DNA of 64,000 nt from Undaria pinnatifida (GCA_012845835.1 JABAKD010000021.1:13308295-13372294); one strand, 5' to 3'; counted from the first letter of the stretch, positions 32,291 to 45,002 are shown. A program made the numbers and translations. The notes: generated by a model not told the origin, from the sequence alone.

Positions 32291-32713
32291 CTGTGCTACC
32301 TCCCCCCGCCTAGCTTAAATTATGCATGTGCAAATGCGATGGGTGCAGACGTACCCTTACTGTGTTGCACCCCCTGCACTGCGGTTAGGGTCAGTGCTGC
32401 CCAGTTTTGTCTCCTTGTACTGCGGTTCGTGCAGGCGTTACCCATTTACCCTACGGTCAGGCTGGGCGCTGCTCTTATGTTGCGGTTATGATAATTGGTA
32501 CCTTGTTACTGCTGTACTCCTCTTATACGGCTAGTTGACGTGGCTGCTACCATCACTGAGGCTGGACGGAGTCAAGGCCCATATTTTTGCTGTTTGCTGA
32601 AACACAGATATACCACTCCTTGGAGCAGGATCACCACAACAATATATCTGTCCCCATACCTTCTTCACGCGTCGTTCCTATCCCCCCCCCCCCCTTCACT
32701 ACACCTAGGCAAC

Positions 32714-34775
32714 ATGTCCACCAGTGACGATGGGGGCTTCTCGGGGCTGGCTGAGGTCTTCCATGCACCCCAACCTGGATGCCCACGAGACAGGCAGGGC
32801 TCGCTCGAGATGCCGCGAACCGAGACGGGGGGAACCACCGGTGGCGGGTTCCGGTGACGAGACAGAAGACGGAGCACCATACCTCCACCCGTTCCTACCA
32901 ACCAAGCGGGTCGATTCGCTGGTTCGCGCTGAGAAGAAGACGGACCAACCCCCACCGGACTCGGGGGCGTCTCGAAGCCAGCTCTCGCCAGCCCCGGGGG
33001 AGCGTCACCAGCTGCCCCCCCCGCGCTCGACAGGGCACCACCGCCTCCACCTGGGCTCTCCGCGCTCGACAGAGCGCCAACCCCAGAGCTCCCGGGACCG
33101 GGGCGCCCATGCCGCCCCCTTGGACTTGGCATAGGCGGCGGCGCGGGCCCAGCGGGCGCTCGACGACGTCAACCAGACGATAGCACGCCGACGTCGGTTT
33201 GACGAAGATACCGAGCACGAAGACCGCTGCGCGGGAGTCGTCAGTTGCGTCGGCTGCGGCGGGAGCTATCGCGGCCCCCTTGCCTTCGTCGCGTCCGCAG
33301 GGTGTCACATTCAAAGCGACCACGACCCGGGAACGACGCCTTCTTCAAGGGCATCGTCGCGTGCATGGCGTCTGCACCGCGGGTTGACTTCTCCTCAGCC
33401 TTGGCGACCCGCGGTGGTGGAAACGGCCTACGCCCTCCTTCCGTCAGAGAGGCCGGCGTCGCGGCAAGCGGACGTCCTCAATGAAAGCGGCCTGGGCTCG
33501 CGTGGATTGTACGCCCTATGCTAGACAGACGAGAGCCACCCCGACCCTTGCCCTCGTCAATGCCCTGCTGATAGACCACGACGAGGTCCCCGACCCTGTC
33601 TTTTGGCCGGACCCCGGAGGAAGAGTTGGCAGAACGAAACCGGGGAAAATGTCGCGACAGTCGCGACCGCGGGGACCGCAACCGTGGGGGCGGCGGCAAA
33701 AATGGTGGGGGTGGCGACCACCACCACCGCCGCGGGGGTGACAGCGCATCGGGTGCTGGTGTGCCTGAGGGCGCCGCCGAGGGGGCAACTTCGGTCCAAC
33801 AACCAGGGCAGTTGGCCGCAGCTCTGGCAGAGGAATAGCGCGAGAGGACATTCAGCGTGGGACGGCTCGTCAACCTCCTCCCGCTCGTCTTCGTCCTCGA
33901 GCAAGGACCACAGCGAGGTGGTCGTGGTAGCAGGCAAAAAGTGTCAAGAGCCATAGCAGGAGGAGCATCTGCCTGAGGCTTTCACCCTCCTGTTGCGTCT
34001 GCTGATCACGCCCTTCGACGGGGTTGACACGGAGGAGGGCTACACTAAGTTGCATACGTTTGGAATGTGTAACGGCATGCTTTTTTCTAATTTCAGTGGA
34101 GTCTCTCGTACATATGCCGACCGCTACGCGGAGTGAGCCTTTTTTGTCTCCGGGGACGGATGTGGTGTTGGAGGTGGTTCGGGTGGCGGCGAATGAGCAA
34201 TTTCCGGCTCTGCTGCCTGGGTTGTACCCTGGTTCGAAGGCAACAAACCCGCGGCCATACGCCTCGTTGGATGCTATGTGGCGGGCTTTTAGTGACTAAT
34301 AAGACACCTGCCGTCAACGGCGATATTGTTTTTCTCTCTCCCTGTTTCTTCGACGGGAGCGTGGTCATGCGCCTTGTCGGGGCCCCGGCCCGCCGATCAT
34401 GGGCGCGGCCAGGGCCGAGTGCCGCCCCAGTCGCTTTTGTGGCAGACAGGATCGAGCCATCATTCAACTGTCATGCCCATCAATGATTCATCTGACCCTT
34501 GGCTTGACCACACATCGAACTGCTGGCCTCTAGAAAAGCATCATTATGCAGAAGGTTTCGCCGTTAAGGCCTCGTTTAAGGCAGACGACCCTCCCTTTTG
34601 GAGCGGCCTCCTTTCACCTCGCGCTGATGCTCCCCGAGAAAACCGGGGGCTTTGCCTCAACTGCCTCGAAGACAACCATTCCTTCAAGCATTGTAGGCAT
34701 TATTTTATTACTGCGAGTGGCTGCTTGAACCCTGAACTAGGCCAACTTAACGACAATGACGCACACCGACGTTGA
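32714..34775 (+). pseudogene. Gypsy C gag remnant with CCHC zinc knuckle
   Basis: The ATG at 32714 follows the last CCTAGG unit (MSTSDDGGFSGLAEVF). Gag-like text continues through several frames. Proline- and arginine-rich N-terminal matter lies at 32780-33480. Near 33980-34120 a frame reads LITPFDGVDTEEGYTKLHTF. At 34140-34299, DVVLEVVRVAANEQFPALLP and PYASLDAMWRAF look like capsid. At about 34640-34700 comes CLNCLEDNHSFKHC, an exact C-x2-C-x4-H-x4-C nucleocapsid knuckle. At least four frame changes and several stops are needed, so it is dead. Gag would form the particle and bind element RNA through the knuckle. Confidence 0.7.
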
Positions 34776-36092
34776 CAAACACGCATGGTCTGCTACCGCC
34801 GAGACGACAAATCCTCTCGCCCAAACAACCACAAGAAAAATCGTCGCCATCTTTCAGGATCAGGGCCAGGTAAACTGTTAGAACGATACCACATACACGT
34901 CGGATCACCATGGTATCCTGCGCTCGCCCGCCTCTTCTGCCCCCGCTCCCGCTTCTCGAATGCGCTTTGGAGCCGCCCACAACCCGGGCGAAAATGAATG
35001 TGCGCGCCAACCTGGCACATGCCGTAACGGCAATCGACAGATCGACGGCGGTACGGCTCCGTCGACAACACTGTCGGGGGGTACCTATTTTGGTTTCAGA
35101 AGATGCTCGTGTTCTGTTGTTAGCCTGTCCAGCAACGCACCACAGATTGCCTCTGTCAAGAGCCCACGGGCTCCTACGCCGTCTGCGGACGATTCCCACG
35201 GCGTAGTACCGGCGGCGGAAACTAGCGCTTCAAGCGTGGTTTCCTCCAGCCAGGTAATTTGTTTTTTCTTTTATTTCTTTCCATTTCGACGGCGAGAACG
35301 CGCGCTTTCAGCGACGTTCTCCCCGGTCATGGTCTGAGTTCGGCAACGGGAACTGCGCTTCCGGCGCCATTTCCCTCGGCCGCGGCATAAACTCAGCAAG
35401 GGGGGTACGCGCTCCAAACGCCGCCGCCATCAACCATGGCACGGGAGCCTGCGCTTTTGCGCTTCCCCCCCAATCACGCGCTGCGCAACAATATAGCTGC
35501 GGCGACGGCGCGTCGCCTTTATACGCGTATGTTTACATCCCCCTCTCTCCCTGACCAGGCGGTGGCGGTCGGTTTGGGGTGTGAGACGGTCGACCCTCGA
35601 AACACTTTTGCTGACCACCAGGTGGCGGTCGATTTGAGGTGTGGGAAAGCCAACACTAAAACACCGAGATCTTTTTCGAGGGTTGATCCGGTGTTTGCTC
35701 GCGATAACAGCGGGCGCTCTGTCTTTTTATCCATCAAGGAGGAGTCGGCAAGATTAGCTACCTCGTCTTCTTTCTCCAAGAGACATAACGGAAGAGAGCC
35801 TCCTCGGGTAAAAATATTATTGCCTTGCCCGAGCCCCGCTCCAGAAGACGCCCACAGGGTTCACGGACCCTGCTTTTTCTTTCAACACGCTAACCCACGT
35901 GTTTCAGGATACGTCTGCCCCAGTTGCACAGGAAGAAGATCCAACACTGCGCGACGGGCCAGTGGTGACTCCACGGCCTCCAGCCTGATCAGCTGGACGC
36001 TATTCCCGTAAATTTACGGAGGAATCGCACCTCTCGTCAAGCAGAAACAGCTCAGAGCCCATGCCCTTTCGGGCGCAGTAAGAGCAGTTTTA
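34776..36092. other. Gypsy C interior between gag and minisatellite, no gene assigned
   Basis: GC-rich, with a 191-codon plus-strand frame at 35436-36011 that has Arg/Ser/Pro-rich composition and no motif. 35555-35650 repeats GGTGGCGGTCGRTTTGRGGTGTG twice in 65 bp. It may be decayed gag-pol junction. Confidence 0.4.
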
Positions 36093-36099
36093 TTGCGAT

Positions 36100-36920
36100 T
36101 ATACGACAAAAAGCGAAGAGGCCACGGCGCGAGAAACTGTGGGTTCGGACTCGCGTCGTGCTCCCGAGGCCTGGTGTTCCTGAGGGGGACACTACAGGCC
36201 CAAAGAGCCGAGGACTGGTGTTCCCAGACGGGGACATTACAGACCCAAATGCCCTACGAGGCTACCGACGGGTTGGCACCGTTGGTGCCGGACTCGTTTT
36301 CGGGTTTAATGAAGGCGGCTTCTTACGAGTTTCCGCCAGGGAGTGAGGAAGACCCGAGGCGAGAAACCCCAGGTTCGGACTGGCATGTTGCTCCCGAGGC
36401 CTGGTGCTCCCGCAAGGAGACATTACAGGCCAAAAAGCCGAGGACTGGTGTTCCCAGACGGGGACATTACAAACCCAAATGCCCAACGCGGCTACCGACG
36501 GGTTGGAACCGTCGGTGTTGGACTATTTTTCGGGTGTAATGAGGGCGGCTTCTTACGAGTTTCCCCCAGCGAGTGAGGAGGACCCGAGGCGAGAAACCCC
36601 AGGTTCGGACTCGCATGTTGCTCCCGAGGCCTGGTGCTCCCGCAAGGGGACATTACAGGCCTAAATAGCCGAGGACTGGTGTTCCCAGAAGGGGACATTG
36701 CAGACCCACAAATGTCCAACACGGCTACCGACGGGTTGGCACCGCCGGTTTTTGATATTTTGCGGGCGCAGTTAAAGCGGATTCTCGCGCTTTTGCGCCA
36801 ACGAACGATGAAAGACCCGCGAGGCGAGATACCACGGGTTTGGATTCGCGTCGTGCTCCCAGGGCCTGGTGCTCCGGACGGGGACATTGCAGCCCCAAAT
36901 TCCAACACGGCGTTTGACCT
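36100..36920. repeat. ~232-bp tandem repeat, about 3.5 units
   Basis: Units carry GTTCGGACT, CTCCCGAGGCCTGGTG, GGGGACATTACAGGC, AGCCGAGGACTGGTGTTCCC and GCTACCGACGGGTTGG; the last recurs near 36260, 36490 and 36725. A fourth, partial unit lies at 36810-36920. It is part of the gypsy C interior. Similar frames reappear in each unit, but stops show it is no longer translated as a whole. Confidence 0.85.
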
Positions 36921-38125
36921 TTCTCTCGAATACTCCACAGACAAAATGGTGTTATTCTGGCAGTCCCAATCTTATTTTCCACCGTGGTGCCCTTCGTCGT
37001 TTGCCGTGGACGACGTGCCATATTCTTGCGCGGAACTGGACATGATGGCCGAAAAGACCAAGCTTTTGCAAGACCATCGAGCAGTGGGGCTCATTATGTC
37101 GTCGCCTCGTCCAAGCACACTCAAACGCATCGGTCGAGGCGTGCGCAACTTTGATTCCGCTGTTGGGGACATGGAGAAACAAAACGCCGTGTGACCTGGC
37201 ACCTACCCCAAATTCACGCAGAATCCAGCCATAAAAAAATCACCTCTTGAGCTCTGAAAACAAGCTTCTGGCTGAATCCAGCCCTCTGAACCCAGTGTGG
37301 GGCATTGGCCTCCGGGCGGATGGTCCCAGGGCCAACAACCCATGCCAGGGGAGAGGAAAAACTTGCTCGGTGATGCATTTTCTTGTGTTCGCGCAGCTTT
37401 TTGCGACAGTGAAACTGGGTCGGCGCACCAGGCCTCCCCTAGTCGGTTCCGCACCTGCACTGCCAGTGCAAGAACCAAGAAATCTCGTCCGCGCCGCAAC
37501 CCGACCGTTCACAGCGGCCAGCGCTCGCAAAGCTTCCTCTTCGGCGTTTCCGACCTATTTCTCGGGCGCGTTGGCCAATGAAAGGCCGTGAAGTTGTAGA
37601 GATAGCTCCTAGCGTCGGCCCTGACCTTGCGATGTCAGAACACTGCCCCTGTTTCGTCGAGGGTACTGTGACGCTGGACGACGTTTTGTTCACTATGAAA
37701 ATCGCGTATATCAGTCGAGCAACGCTCGACTCGGAGAGGCACTTGACTCTTCTAGATTTGGGGACCGGCAGCATTGCTTGGATTCCCAAACGCTTCCGAG
37801 GATACTGAGGGGAACAAAGTTCCGCATATCCTCCGGCCACAAGACGTAGGAGAGCATTGGCAAAGTGGGGACCCTCAATGCACGAGTCCAGCGGTAGCTT
37901 GAGTTCGTCACCGCGTTCGATTGCACTCTCGAGTACCGCAAAGGCAGCGACAAGGGCATCGCCGATTTTTCCGGCCCGTTTTCCAGAGCCTGCTATGGAG
38001 TACGACCGCAGTGGCTTGAAAAAAATTCAACTACGTGGGGTTGACAAGCCCCAACCCCGTTGGAGATAGTGGTATCTACCTTCTACGGACCCGCGGGCTG
38101 CGCGCTCCCCCCTCGCCGATCCAAG
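36921..38125 (+). other. Gypsy C interior, possible protease remnant
   Basis: The frame 37578-37808 contains LDSERHLTLLDLGTGSIAWI. The L-L-D-x-G-T-G arrangement recalls a retropepsin active site with Leu in place of Thr/Ser. Nothing else supports it. The rest of the stretch has no recognised motif. Confidence 0.25.
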
Positions 38126-38295
38126 GTGTCGGTTCGGGTGGACTCGCGCCCCTCGCCAAAAGCACTGTCTTGGGTGGGCTCGTGCTCCACACCGAAAGCA
38201 CTGCTTTGGGAGGACTCGAACCCCTCGCCGAAAGCACTGTCTTGGGTGGGCTCGTGCCCCGCACTGAATATGCTGCCTTGGGTGGGCTCCCTCTC
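38126..38295 (+). repeat. 48-bp coding-type minisatellite
   Basis: About 3.5 units of 48 bp (CTCGCCRAAAGCACTGTCTT, GGTGGGCTCGTG). In the plus frame 38035-38697 they give a 16-residue repeat (LAESTVLGGLVPRTEY type). The frame stays open through it, but no downstream domain is recognised. Confidence 0.75.
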
Positions 38296-39041
38296 ACCTC
38301 TACCGCGTTTCACGATTTTCGCACACACGAGCCACGTATAAGGATTGACGGCCTTTCTTTTTCCCCGGGGAGATTCGTCGCTCGTGTTTCTGCCTCCGTC
38401 GCCACTACCGAGGGCTGTACCGGTCGCGGGTCGATTTCACCTGCCGCCGACACTGTTTTCGCTTCGGTTTTTGCCATACCCATCGAGGGCGGCACGGGCT
38501 CCGCAGAAACCCTGGCTGCAGCGACGCCCATCACACAGCCGACTTCTCTATCCCGGCGTTCTTTACAGGAGACAGCCCCGGCCACGACCACCGGGTCGAC
38601 TGTGTCTGTCTCCGCCATGCTTGGCACTCCAGCTCTTCGGTCGTCGACGACGCGCCGACGAACAGCGACAACAACGGGTAATGCACCCCCGCTGTAGATT
38701 ATGGATTCGGGCCCGGCGGGGCCCCTCGGTCATCTTCCAGACGAGGTACAACTCCGTCGCGAGTCCCACGGCCGCGGCCGACCCTGTCAACCGCCGCGAC
38801 CCCTGCTCTTGCCGACTCGCCGGTCCGCACGGTGCCACTACCGTCCGACCGCGACCACGCAGAGCCTATATGGGAGCTCCTCTCTTACGGCTCACGCCTT
38901 CTCCTGGTGGCACGATGACCACATATACAAGGTCGGACGCCCTCGGCTACGCTGCTGAATTGCGTTTCGCTGATTCCGTCGCGCGGTATTCACATGACGA
39001 TTGGAAGCGTGAGCAGCACGCTGAGCCGACGTGCCACGCCA

Positions 39042-39340
39042 TGATGCGTTACGTTTCTATCGACCGCCCATCGGTCCTGCCGCCCGACTTTGGCGTGCTA
39101 CCTCTCGCACAAGCGTCCCTCCCTCTCAGACCAAGGAGTTGGCGGATAAAGGTCGACGACATACAACCGACGACGACATCGTCCTACTCGTGATGCGTTA
39201 CGTTTCTATCGGCCGCCCATCGGTCCTGCCGCCCGACTTTGGCGTGCTACCTCTCGCACAAGCGTCTCTCCCTCTCAGACCAAGGAGTTGGCGGATAAAG
39301 GTCGACGACATACATCGACGACGACATCGTCCTACTCGTC
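39042..39340 (+). repeat. 149-bp direct duplication upstream of gypsy C integrase
   Basis: TGATGCGTTACGTTTCTATC starts at 39042 and again at 39191. The copies differ at a few sites and cover the Pol segment before the integrase zinc finger (RPSVLPPDFGVLPLAQ). The duplication breaks the frame. Confidence 0.88.
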
Positions 39341-39459
39341 CGTAACCCGACACTGCCGCCAACAAGCTCTGACAAAATGAACTCTGTGGGGCGAGCTGCT
39401 TGCTTGCTAAAGGACGAGCCAGTTCGCTTCTACGTTCCCTTGCTCATGCGCCCTTGAAC

Positions 39460-40212
39460 ATGCAAGCTTGCCTCTCGACGGCCTCCTGCCACCTTGTCAC
39501 CACGCGTACGTTGCGCATGCTGAAGCGTTTTTTTTGGTGGATTGGCATGAGTGTGGGCACCCGGTAGTGGCTCCGCCACTGCTTGAAGCGCCAAGCGCGG
39601 AAAACCCCACGGCTGACTGTCCGCTGGCCCATCATCACAATGCCTCTGCCGGAAGGTCCAGGTATCGCCGTCAGTGTTGACTACTTCGGCCCCCTTCCGG
39701 TCACATCACGAGGCAACACCTACATCCTGCTGTTCACCGATCGCTCCAGTCGTCGGGCCGACATGTTCCCCATCACTGCCGCTGAGTTCACGGCGGAAGG
39801 CACAGCCAATATCCTGGTGAAGCAATACATCCCTTTGTGGGGATGCCCGCGCACCATACTCTCGGACAACGGACTGCAGTTCTGCTCCAAGCTTTCACAA
39901 GCTGTATATCAGCTGTTGCGTGTACACAGGCTTGCTACAAGCTCCTATCATCCCAACTGTAACGGGGGCGTTGAGTGGTTAAGTCACACTATAACACAAA
40001 TGCTGGCTATGGCCATTAACGAGCGACAAGACGATTGGGACGTGCATCTGCCCCACGTAAAATTCGCTTACAACAACTCTGTCAGCGCGGGGACGGGTTT
40101 GGCGCCCAACGAAGTCCACATGGGCAGACTCCCACGGCTCCCCCTGACGGTTTTCGACCTCACAGGTGTCGTGGGACACCAGAGTCTGACCCGTGACCAC
40201 CTGGCCTATTGA
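39460..40212 (+). pseudogene. Gypsy C integrase, in-frame stop and damaged zinc finger
   Basis: One frame from 39460 to TGA 40210-40212, broken by TAG 39565-39567. The first part is the zinc-finger region (ACLSTASCHLVTTRTLRMLK, FFWWIGM), where His-Cys ligands are degraded; the second cysteine pair reads CLKRQ. The core follows: VDYFGPLP with the first Asp, LLFTDRSSRRADMFPITA, TILSDNGLQF with the second Asp, SSYHPNCNGGVEWLSH with the Glu, then HVKFAYNNSVSAGTGLAP. The triad is present, but the stop and finger changes argue against activity. A short continuation in another frame (ATDRQKRANDIVRAHHALTV, about 40216-40280) is joined to unrelated-looking tail sequence, probably through a deletion. 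Confidence 0.85.
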
Positions 40213-40470
40213 GATTTGGCCACCGACCGGCAAAAGCGCGCGAACGACATTGTCCGCGCACACCACGCCCTCACCGTTTTCCGTGTTAACCGCAGAAACT
40301 TCCTCTTCCCCCGACGCGCCACACGACTTCAACGGGAGCCGTACGAGGTTCTTGGTGCTTGCAAGTTCACATCGCCAGTGCGTTTCCCCGGGGAATCCAA
40401 CGTAACGTTGACGAATCTCGAGGCGCGGCCGTGGCCAGTTGACTTCCAAACCACCACCGCTTCTCGATAG

Positions 40471-41307
40471 TTCTCCATTTATTTGAGGTATCAGTTTTGC
40501 GTCTTTGTCTTTAGGTCGTTCGTAGTGTCCTGAGAGTCTCCATCGAGTTTTGGGGCGGTTGTTCCCATTATATTTTTTCTTTACTGTCCAGTGGAACCCC
40601 CTGCTTAGTGCCGGGTCAGGGTCGGCTAAACCGCCGCTATCTAAGGCGTAGGGCTGTCGCCTTTTTGCCATTGTTCAATTTCGCCCTGCCGACGCCCTCC
40701 TCAGCCCAGAGCCGGGGGGCGACCAGTGTACGGGTCTGTGTGCCATCTTTAATGTTTCGTGTGTTGTATTTGTTCTGCTTTGTTTTTTTTTTCGTCTAAA
40801 CACTTCCTCCCCTAGCGGGGCTGTAGGTGTTGACACCTTCCATCCCGGGTATTCGTCGTTTCCTCGTCTAACCCCCCGCCTTGCCGATGGCCCGCGGGAG
40901 GTTTTTTTTCGCATGACCTCTCCCTTGTGTTAGCGCCTGTGTTCCTCTCCATATCGACGAGGGCTCGCCCCGCCAAAGTACCTTTTCTGTGGGTGGTTTA
41001 CCGTAGATCCTTTCCTGCCCCCTTCGCCACACCGGCGGCATGCGGCAGGTTCTAGAGCCTTTTCTGCCCCCCCCGCCACGCCGGCGGCATGCGGCAGGTT
41101 TTTGATGGGTGACTATTGCCTTGCTGTAGGGTCTGATTTTCTTTCTACTGCTTTTCTTCGCGTGTTCCTGGCTCCATAGCCATACGGTTAAAGGTGTGGG
41201 AGTGGGGTTTGAGGAGCCGCATCTTCGACTCATGGTCTAGTTCGTAGAACCGGAGTTTCCCCGAATCTCCCATATTTCTGCATATGCGACTCATCAGGGT
41301 GGGCCAG
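40471..41307 (+). other. Gypsy C 3' region, no gene
   Basis: No coding motif. A 46-bp unit (CGCCGGCGGCATGCGGCAGG core) occurs twice, near 41025-41060 and 41075-41100. Confidence 0.5.
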
Positions 41308-41563
41308 TGTCAAGTACGGCCTCGAAAGGCCTGTAGGTATACGAATTTGAGATCATTCGGATGGGTTTCGTATGATAAGGTTGGCGGTATATAATCGTGG
41401 AAGTTAGGAATTAGATCGGAGGCACGCGCCTCCGATCTCAGAAGCTATCCAAGGCTCCGGTGGAAACGAATAAAGCTACATCTCTACGAAGAAACGAAAG
41501 TGAGTACTCTACGAGGACCTGCACAATCGGCAGACCTGCAGGGGACACTCTGTGTCCCCCACC
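41308..41563 (+). repeat. Probable gypsy C 3' LTR
   Basis: It starts TGTCAAGTACGG after CAGGGTGGGCCAG (weak purine tract) and contains GCGGTATATAATCG (TATA-like, about 41384-41397), an 11-bp-arm palindrome at 41413-41438, and AATAAAG at about 41470. It ends near CTGTGTCCCCCACC before satellite. There is no partner LTR in the window, so the call rests on layout. Confidence 0.5.
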
Positions 41564-43028
41564 TTTAATTTCACATCTGGCTGGCGCGGGGTGAGATTGT
41601 TCACTTGTTGTACGTATAGAATGTAAAATGCGGTATTTTCTCACTGTCTATGTTATTGCATACGGTATCGGATTTTGGATACCATGACATCCACAACCCG
41701 TAACTGGGACTTTGTTTAGACCACGCCCATTGTATAAAAGGTCCCAGGTGATATGTTAAGGAATAGGATTGGGTAATGGGTGTATGTTGGGTGGTCGTGT
41801 CTATGTGTCGTGGTTTTGGGGTCGGGACAGTTCGTGTAGCTTCTGTGTGAGGTGTTTGGGGAGAGGATCGTTGGCCGTCTACCAGTGAGTTTTAATTCTG
41901 GCTCGCGAGGAGGTGAGATTTCTCACTTGTTGTAAGTATGGAATGTAAATGCGGTATTTTCTTACCGTCTATGATGTTGCATACGGTATCGGATTTTGGA
42001 TACCATGATATCAACAACCGGTAACTGCGACTTTGTTTGGATCCCACCCATTGGGTATGAATGGTCCAAGGTGATATGTTAAGGAATATGGTTAGGATAT
42101 AGGTGTACGTTGGGTAGTCGTGTCTATGTGTCGTGGTTTTGGGGTCGGGGAAGTTCGTGTAGATGCTGTGTGAGGTGTTTTGGGAGAGGATCGTTGGCTG
42201 TCTACCAGTGAGTTTTGGGTCTGGCTGGCGAGGAGGTGAGATTTGTTACTTATGGAATGTAAAGTGCGGTATTTTCTTACTGTCTATGTTATTGCGTACG
42301 GTATCGGATTTTGGATACCATGATATCCACAACTCGTAGCTGTGACTTTGTTTGGATCACACCCATTGGATATGAATGGTCCAAAGTGAAATGTTGAGGA
42401 ATAGGGTTAGGTAATGGGTGCACGTTGGGTATTCGTGTCTATGTGTCGTGGTTTTGGGGTCGGGGCAGTTCGTGTAGCTGCTGGGTGAGGTGTTTTGGGA
42501 GAGGATCGTTGGCCGTCTACCAGTGAGTTTTAGGTCCTGGCTGGCAAGGAGGTGAGATTTTTTACTTGTTGTAAGTATGGAATGTAAAGTGCGGTATTTT
42601 TTTACTGTCTATGTTATTGCATACGGTATCGGATTTTGGATACCATGATATCCACAACCCGTAATTGAGACTTTGTTTAGACCACACCCATTGTATGAAA
42701 GGTCCTAGGTGATTTGTTAAGGAATAGGGGTGGGTAATGGGTGTATGTTGGGTGGTCGTGTCCATGTGTCGTGGGTTTGGGGTCGGGGCAGTTCGTGTAG
42801 CTGCTGTGTGAGGTGTTTCGGGAGAGGATTGTTGGCCCTCTACCAGTGATTTTTAAATCTGGCTGGCGCGGAGGTGAGATTTTTCACTCGTTGTAAGCAT
42901 GCAATGTAAAGTTCGGTATTTTCTTACTGTCTATGTTTTTGCATACGATATCGGATTTTGGATACCATGATATCCACAACCCGTAACTGTGACTTTGTTT
43001 GGACCACACCCACTGGGTAATTATGGTC
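41564..43028. repeat. Satellite block 3
   Basis: Monomers of the CATACGGTATCGGATTTTGG / CAACCCGTAACTG subtype, with a three-monomer (~970-bp) higher-order pattern marked by ATTGTATGAAAGGTCC, GGTAATGGGTGYACGTTGGG and CACTGGGTAATWATGGTC. It ends at ATGGTC where insertion D starts. Confidence 0.9.
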
Positions 43029-43184
43029 TTTTTATATATATATATATATATATTTTTTTGTCTTTCCTTGCTTTCCTGCCTTGTCTTTTCTTTCTTTTCT
43101 TGTCTTTTTCTTCTCTTTGCTTGCCTTTTTCGTCTTGTTAAAAATACATACTATAGTTTTTCCATGTACTTTTTCGAACGCACA

Positions 43185-44890
43185 CTGGTGAGGGTCCTTC
43201 CAACGCACACTGTGTCGGGCCCGGGGGGGGGGGTTCGGGGGGGGGCGCGTCGCCCCCCCCCTACACTGCTACTAGCATCCAAGCACCGTTCGGCTGCCCT
43301 GCCAACCCAGTGCTGGTGGTGCATTCTGGGACACACACACGAACACCAACACACTCTACACTGCTAGTAGTAGCATACAAGCACCCTTCGGCTGCTGGTG
43401 AGGGTCCTTCCAACGCACACTGTGTCGGGCCCGGGGGGGGGGGTTCGGGGGGGGGCGCGTCGCCCCCCCCCTACACTGCTACTAGCATCCAAGCACCGTT
43501 CGGCTGGCCTGCCAACCCAGCGATGGTGGTGCATTTTGGAACACACACACGAACACCAACACACTCTACACTGCTAGTAGTAGCATACAAGGACCCTTCG
43601 GCTGGCCTGCCAACCCAGCGCTGGTGGTGCATTTTGTGACACACACACGAACACCAACACACTCTACACTGCTAGTAGTAGCATACAAGCACCCTTCGGC
43701 TGGCCTGCCAACACAGCGCTGGTGGTGCATGCGCTGGATGAAACGTTTGCGCCTCTGCTGTTCGATCCTTCTACATCACGATGCGAACACCAACACACTC
43801 TACACTGCTAGTAGTAGCATACAAGCACCCTTCGGCTGGCCTGCCAACACAGCGCTGGTGGTGCATGCGCTGGTACGGTTGCGCCTCTGCTGTTCGATCC
43901 TGCTACATCACGATGCGGGACAACAAAAAATAAAACAACACAACACACAAACATTTCACTTCGTTGTGCCCTGGGCTGCGGACAAAAAAATCCCTTCCCA
44001 AAAAACCCTCCTCGTCCTTACAAAACCATAAAATTCAAACGGCTGCGATTCAAATCAAACGGCGTGACGAACTACACCCTCGCACGCAAACAACCACCTC
44101 GTGGGAGCATTTTGGGACACACACACGAACACCAACACACTCTACACTGCTAGTAGTAGCATACAAGCACCCTTCGGCTGGCCTGCCAACCCAGCGCTGG
44201 TGGTGCATGCGCTGGTACGTTTGCGCCTTTGCTGTTCGATCCTGCTACATCACGATGCGGGACAACAAAAAATAAAACAACACAACACACAAACATTTCA
44301 CTTCGTTGTGCCCTGGGCTGCGGACAAAAAAATCCCTTCCCAAAAAACCCTCCTCGTCCTTACAAAACCATTAAATTCAAACGGCTGCGATTCAAATCAA
44401 ACGGCGTGACGAACTACACCCTCGCACGCAAACAACCACCTCGTGGGTGCATTTTGGGACACACACACGAACACCAACACACTCTACACTGCTAGTAGTA
44501 GCATACAAGCACCCTTCGGCTGGCCTGCCAACCCAGCGCTGGTGGTGCATGCGCTGGTACGTTTGCGTCTTGCTGTTCGATCCTGCTACATCACGATGCG
44601 GGACAACAAAAAATAAAACAACACAACACACAAACATTTCACTTCGTTGTGCCCTGGGCTGCGGACAAAAAAATCCCTTCCCAAAAAACCCTCCTCGTCC
44701 TTACAAAACCATTAAATTCAAACGGCTGCGATTCAAATCAAACGGCGTGACGAACTACACCCTCGCACGCAAACAACCACCTCGTGGGTGCATTTTGGGA
44801 CACACACACGAACACCAACACACTCTACACTGCTAGTAGTAGCATACAAGCACCCTTCGGCTGGCCTGCCAACCCAGCGCTGGTGGTCTC
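43185..44890. repeat. Compound tandem repeats in insertion D (210, 98 and 341 bp)
   Basis: CTGGTGAGGGTCCTTCC at 43185 and 43395 defines a 210-bp pair that includes long G and C runs. A 98-bp unit (GACACACACACGAACACC, CTACACTGCTAGTAGTAGCA, CCTTCGGCTGGCCTGCC) repeats from 43531. A 341-bp unit combining the 98-bp unit with a GGGACAACAAAAAATAAAAC / GGCTGCGATTCAAATCAAAC block repeats at 43918, 44259 and 44600. Every unit starts or ends at the same GCGCTGGTGGT junction, which also abuts the helicase region at 44880. The overlapping frames in both strands are repeat artefacts. Confidence 0.9.
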
Positions 44891-45002
44891 CGGAGCGTGC
44901 TGTGGGTGTCTGCTATAAGCCCCTTCGCTCGTTCTACGCTCCTCCTCCTCAGCGGCTGCGTGTTCTTCGCCCTCTTCAAACGTCACGGCGTACCACCATC
45001 TG

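Larger units (their letters stand above)
31362..41563 (+). mobile_element. Gypsy C: decayed Ty3/gypsy element
   Basis: A 10.2-kb insertion in the satellite with, from left to right, an 83-84-bp tandem array, gag remnants with a CCHC knuckle, repeat-rich DNA where protease and RT should be, integrase, and a probable 3' LTR. No 5' LTR matching the right end is present at 31362, and no clear target duplication is seen (left flank ends CCAGTGAG, right flank starts TTTAATTTCACATCTGG). It is therefore a rearranged copy. No RT or RNase H motif was found. Confidence 0.75.
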
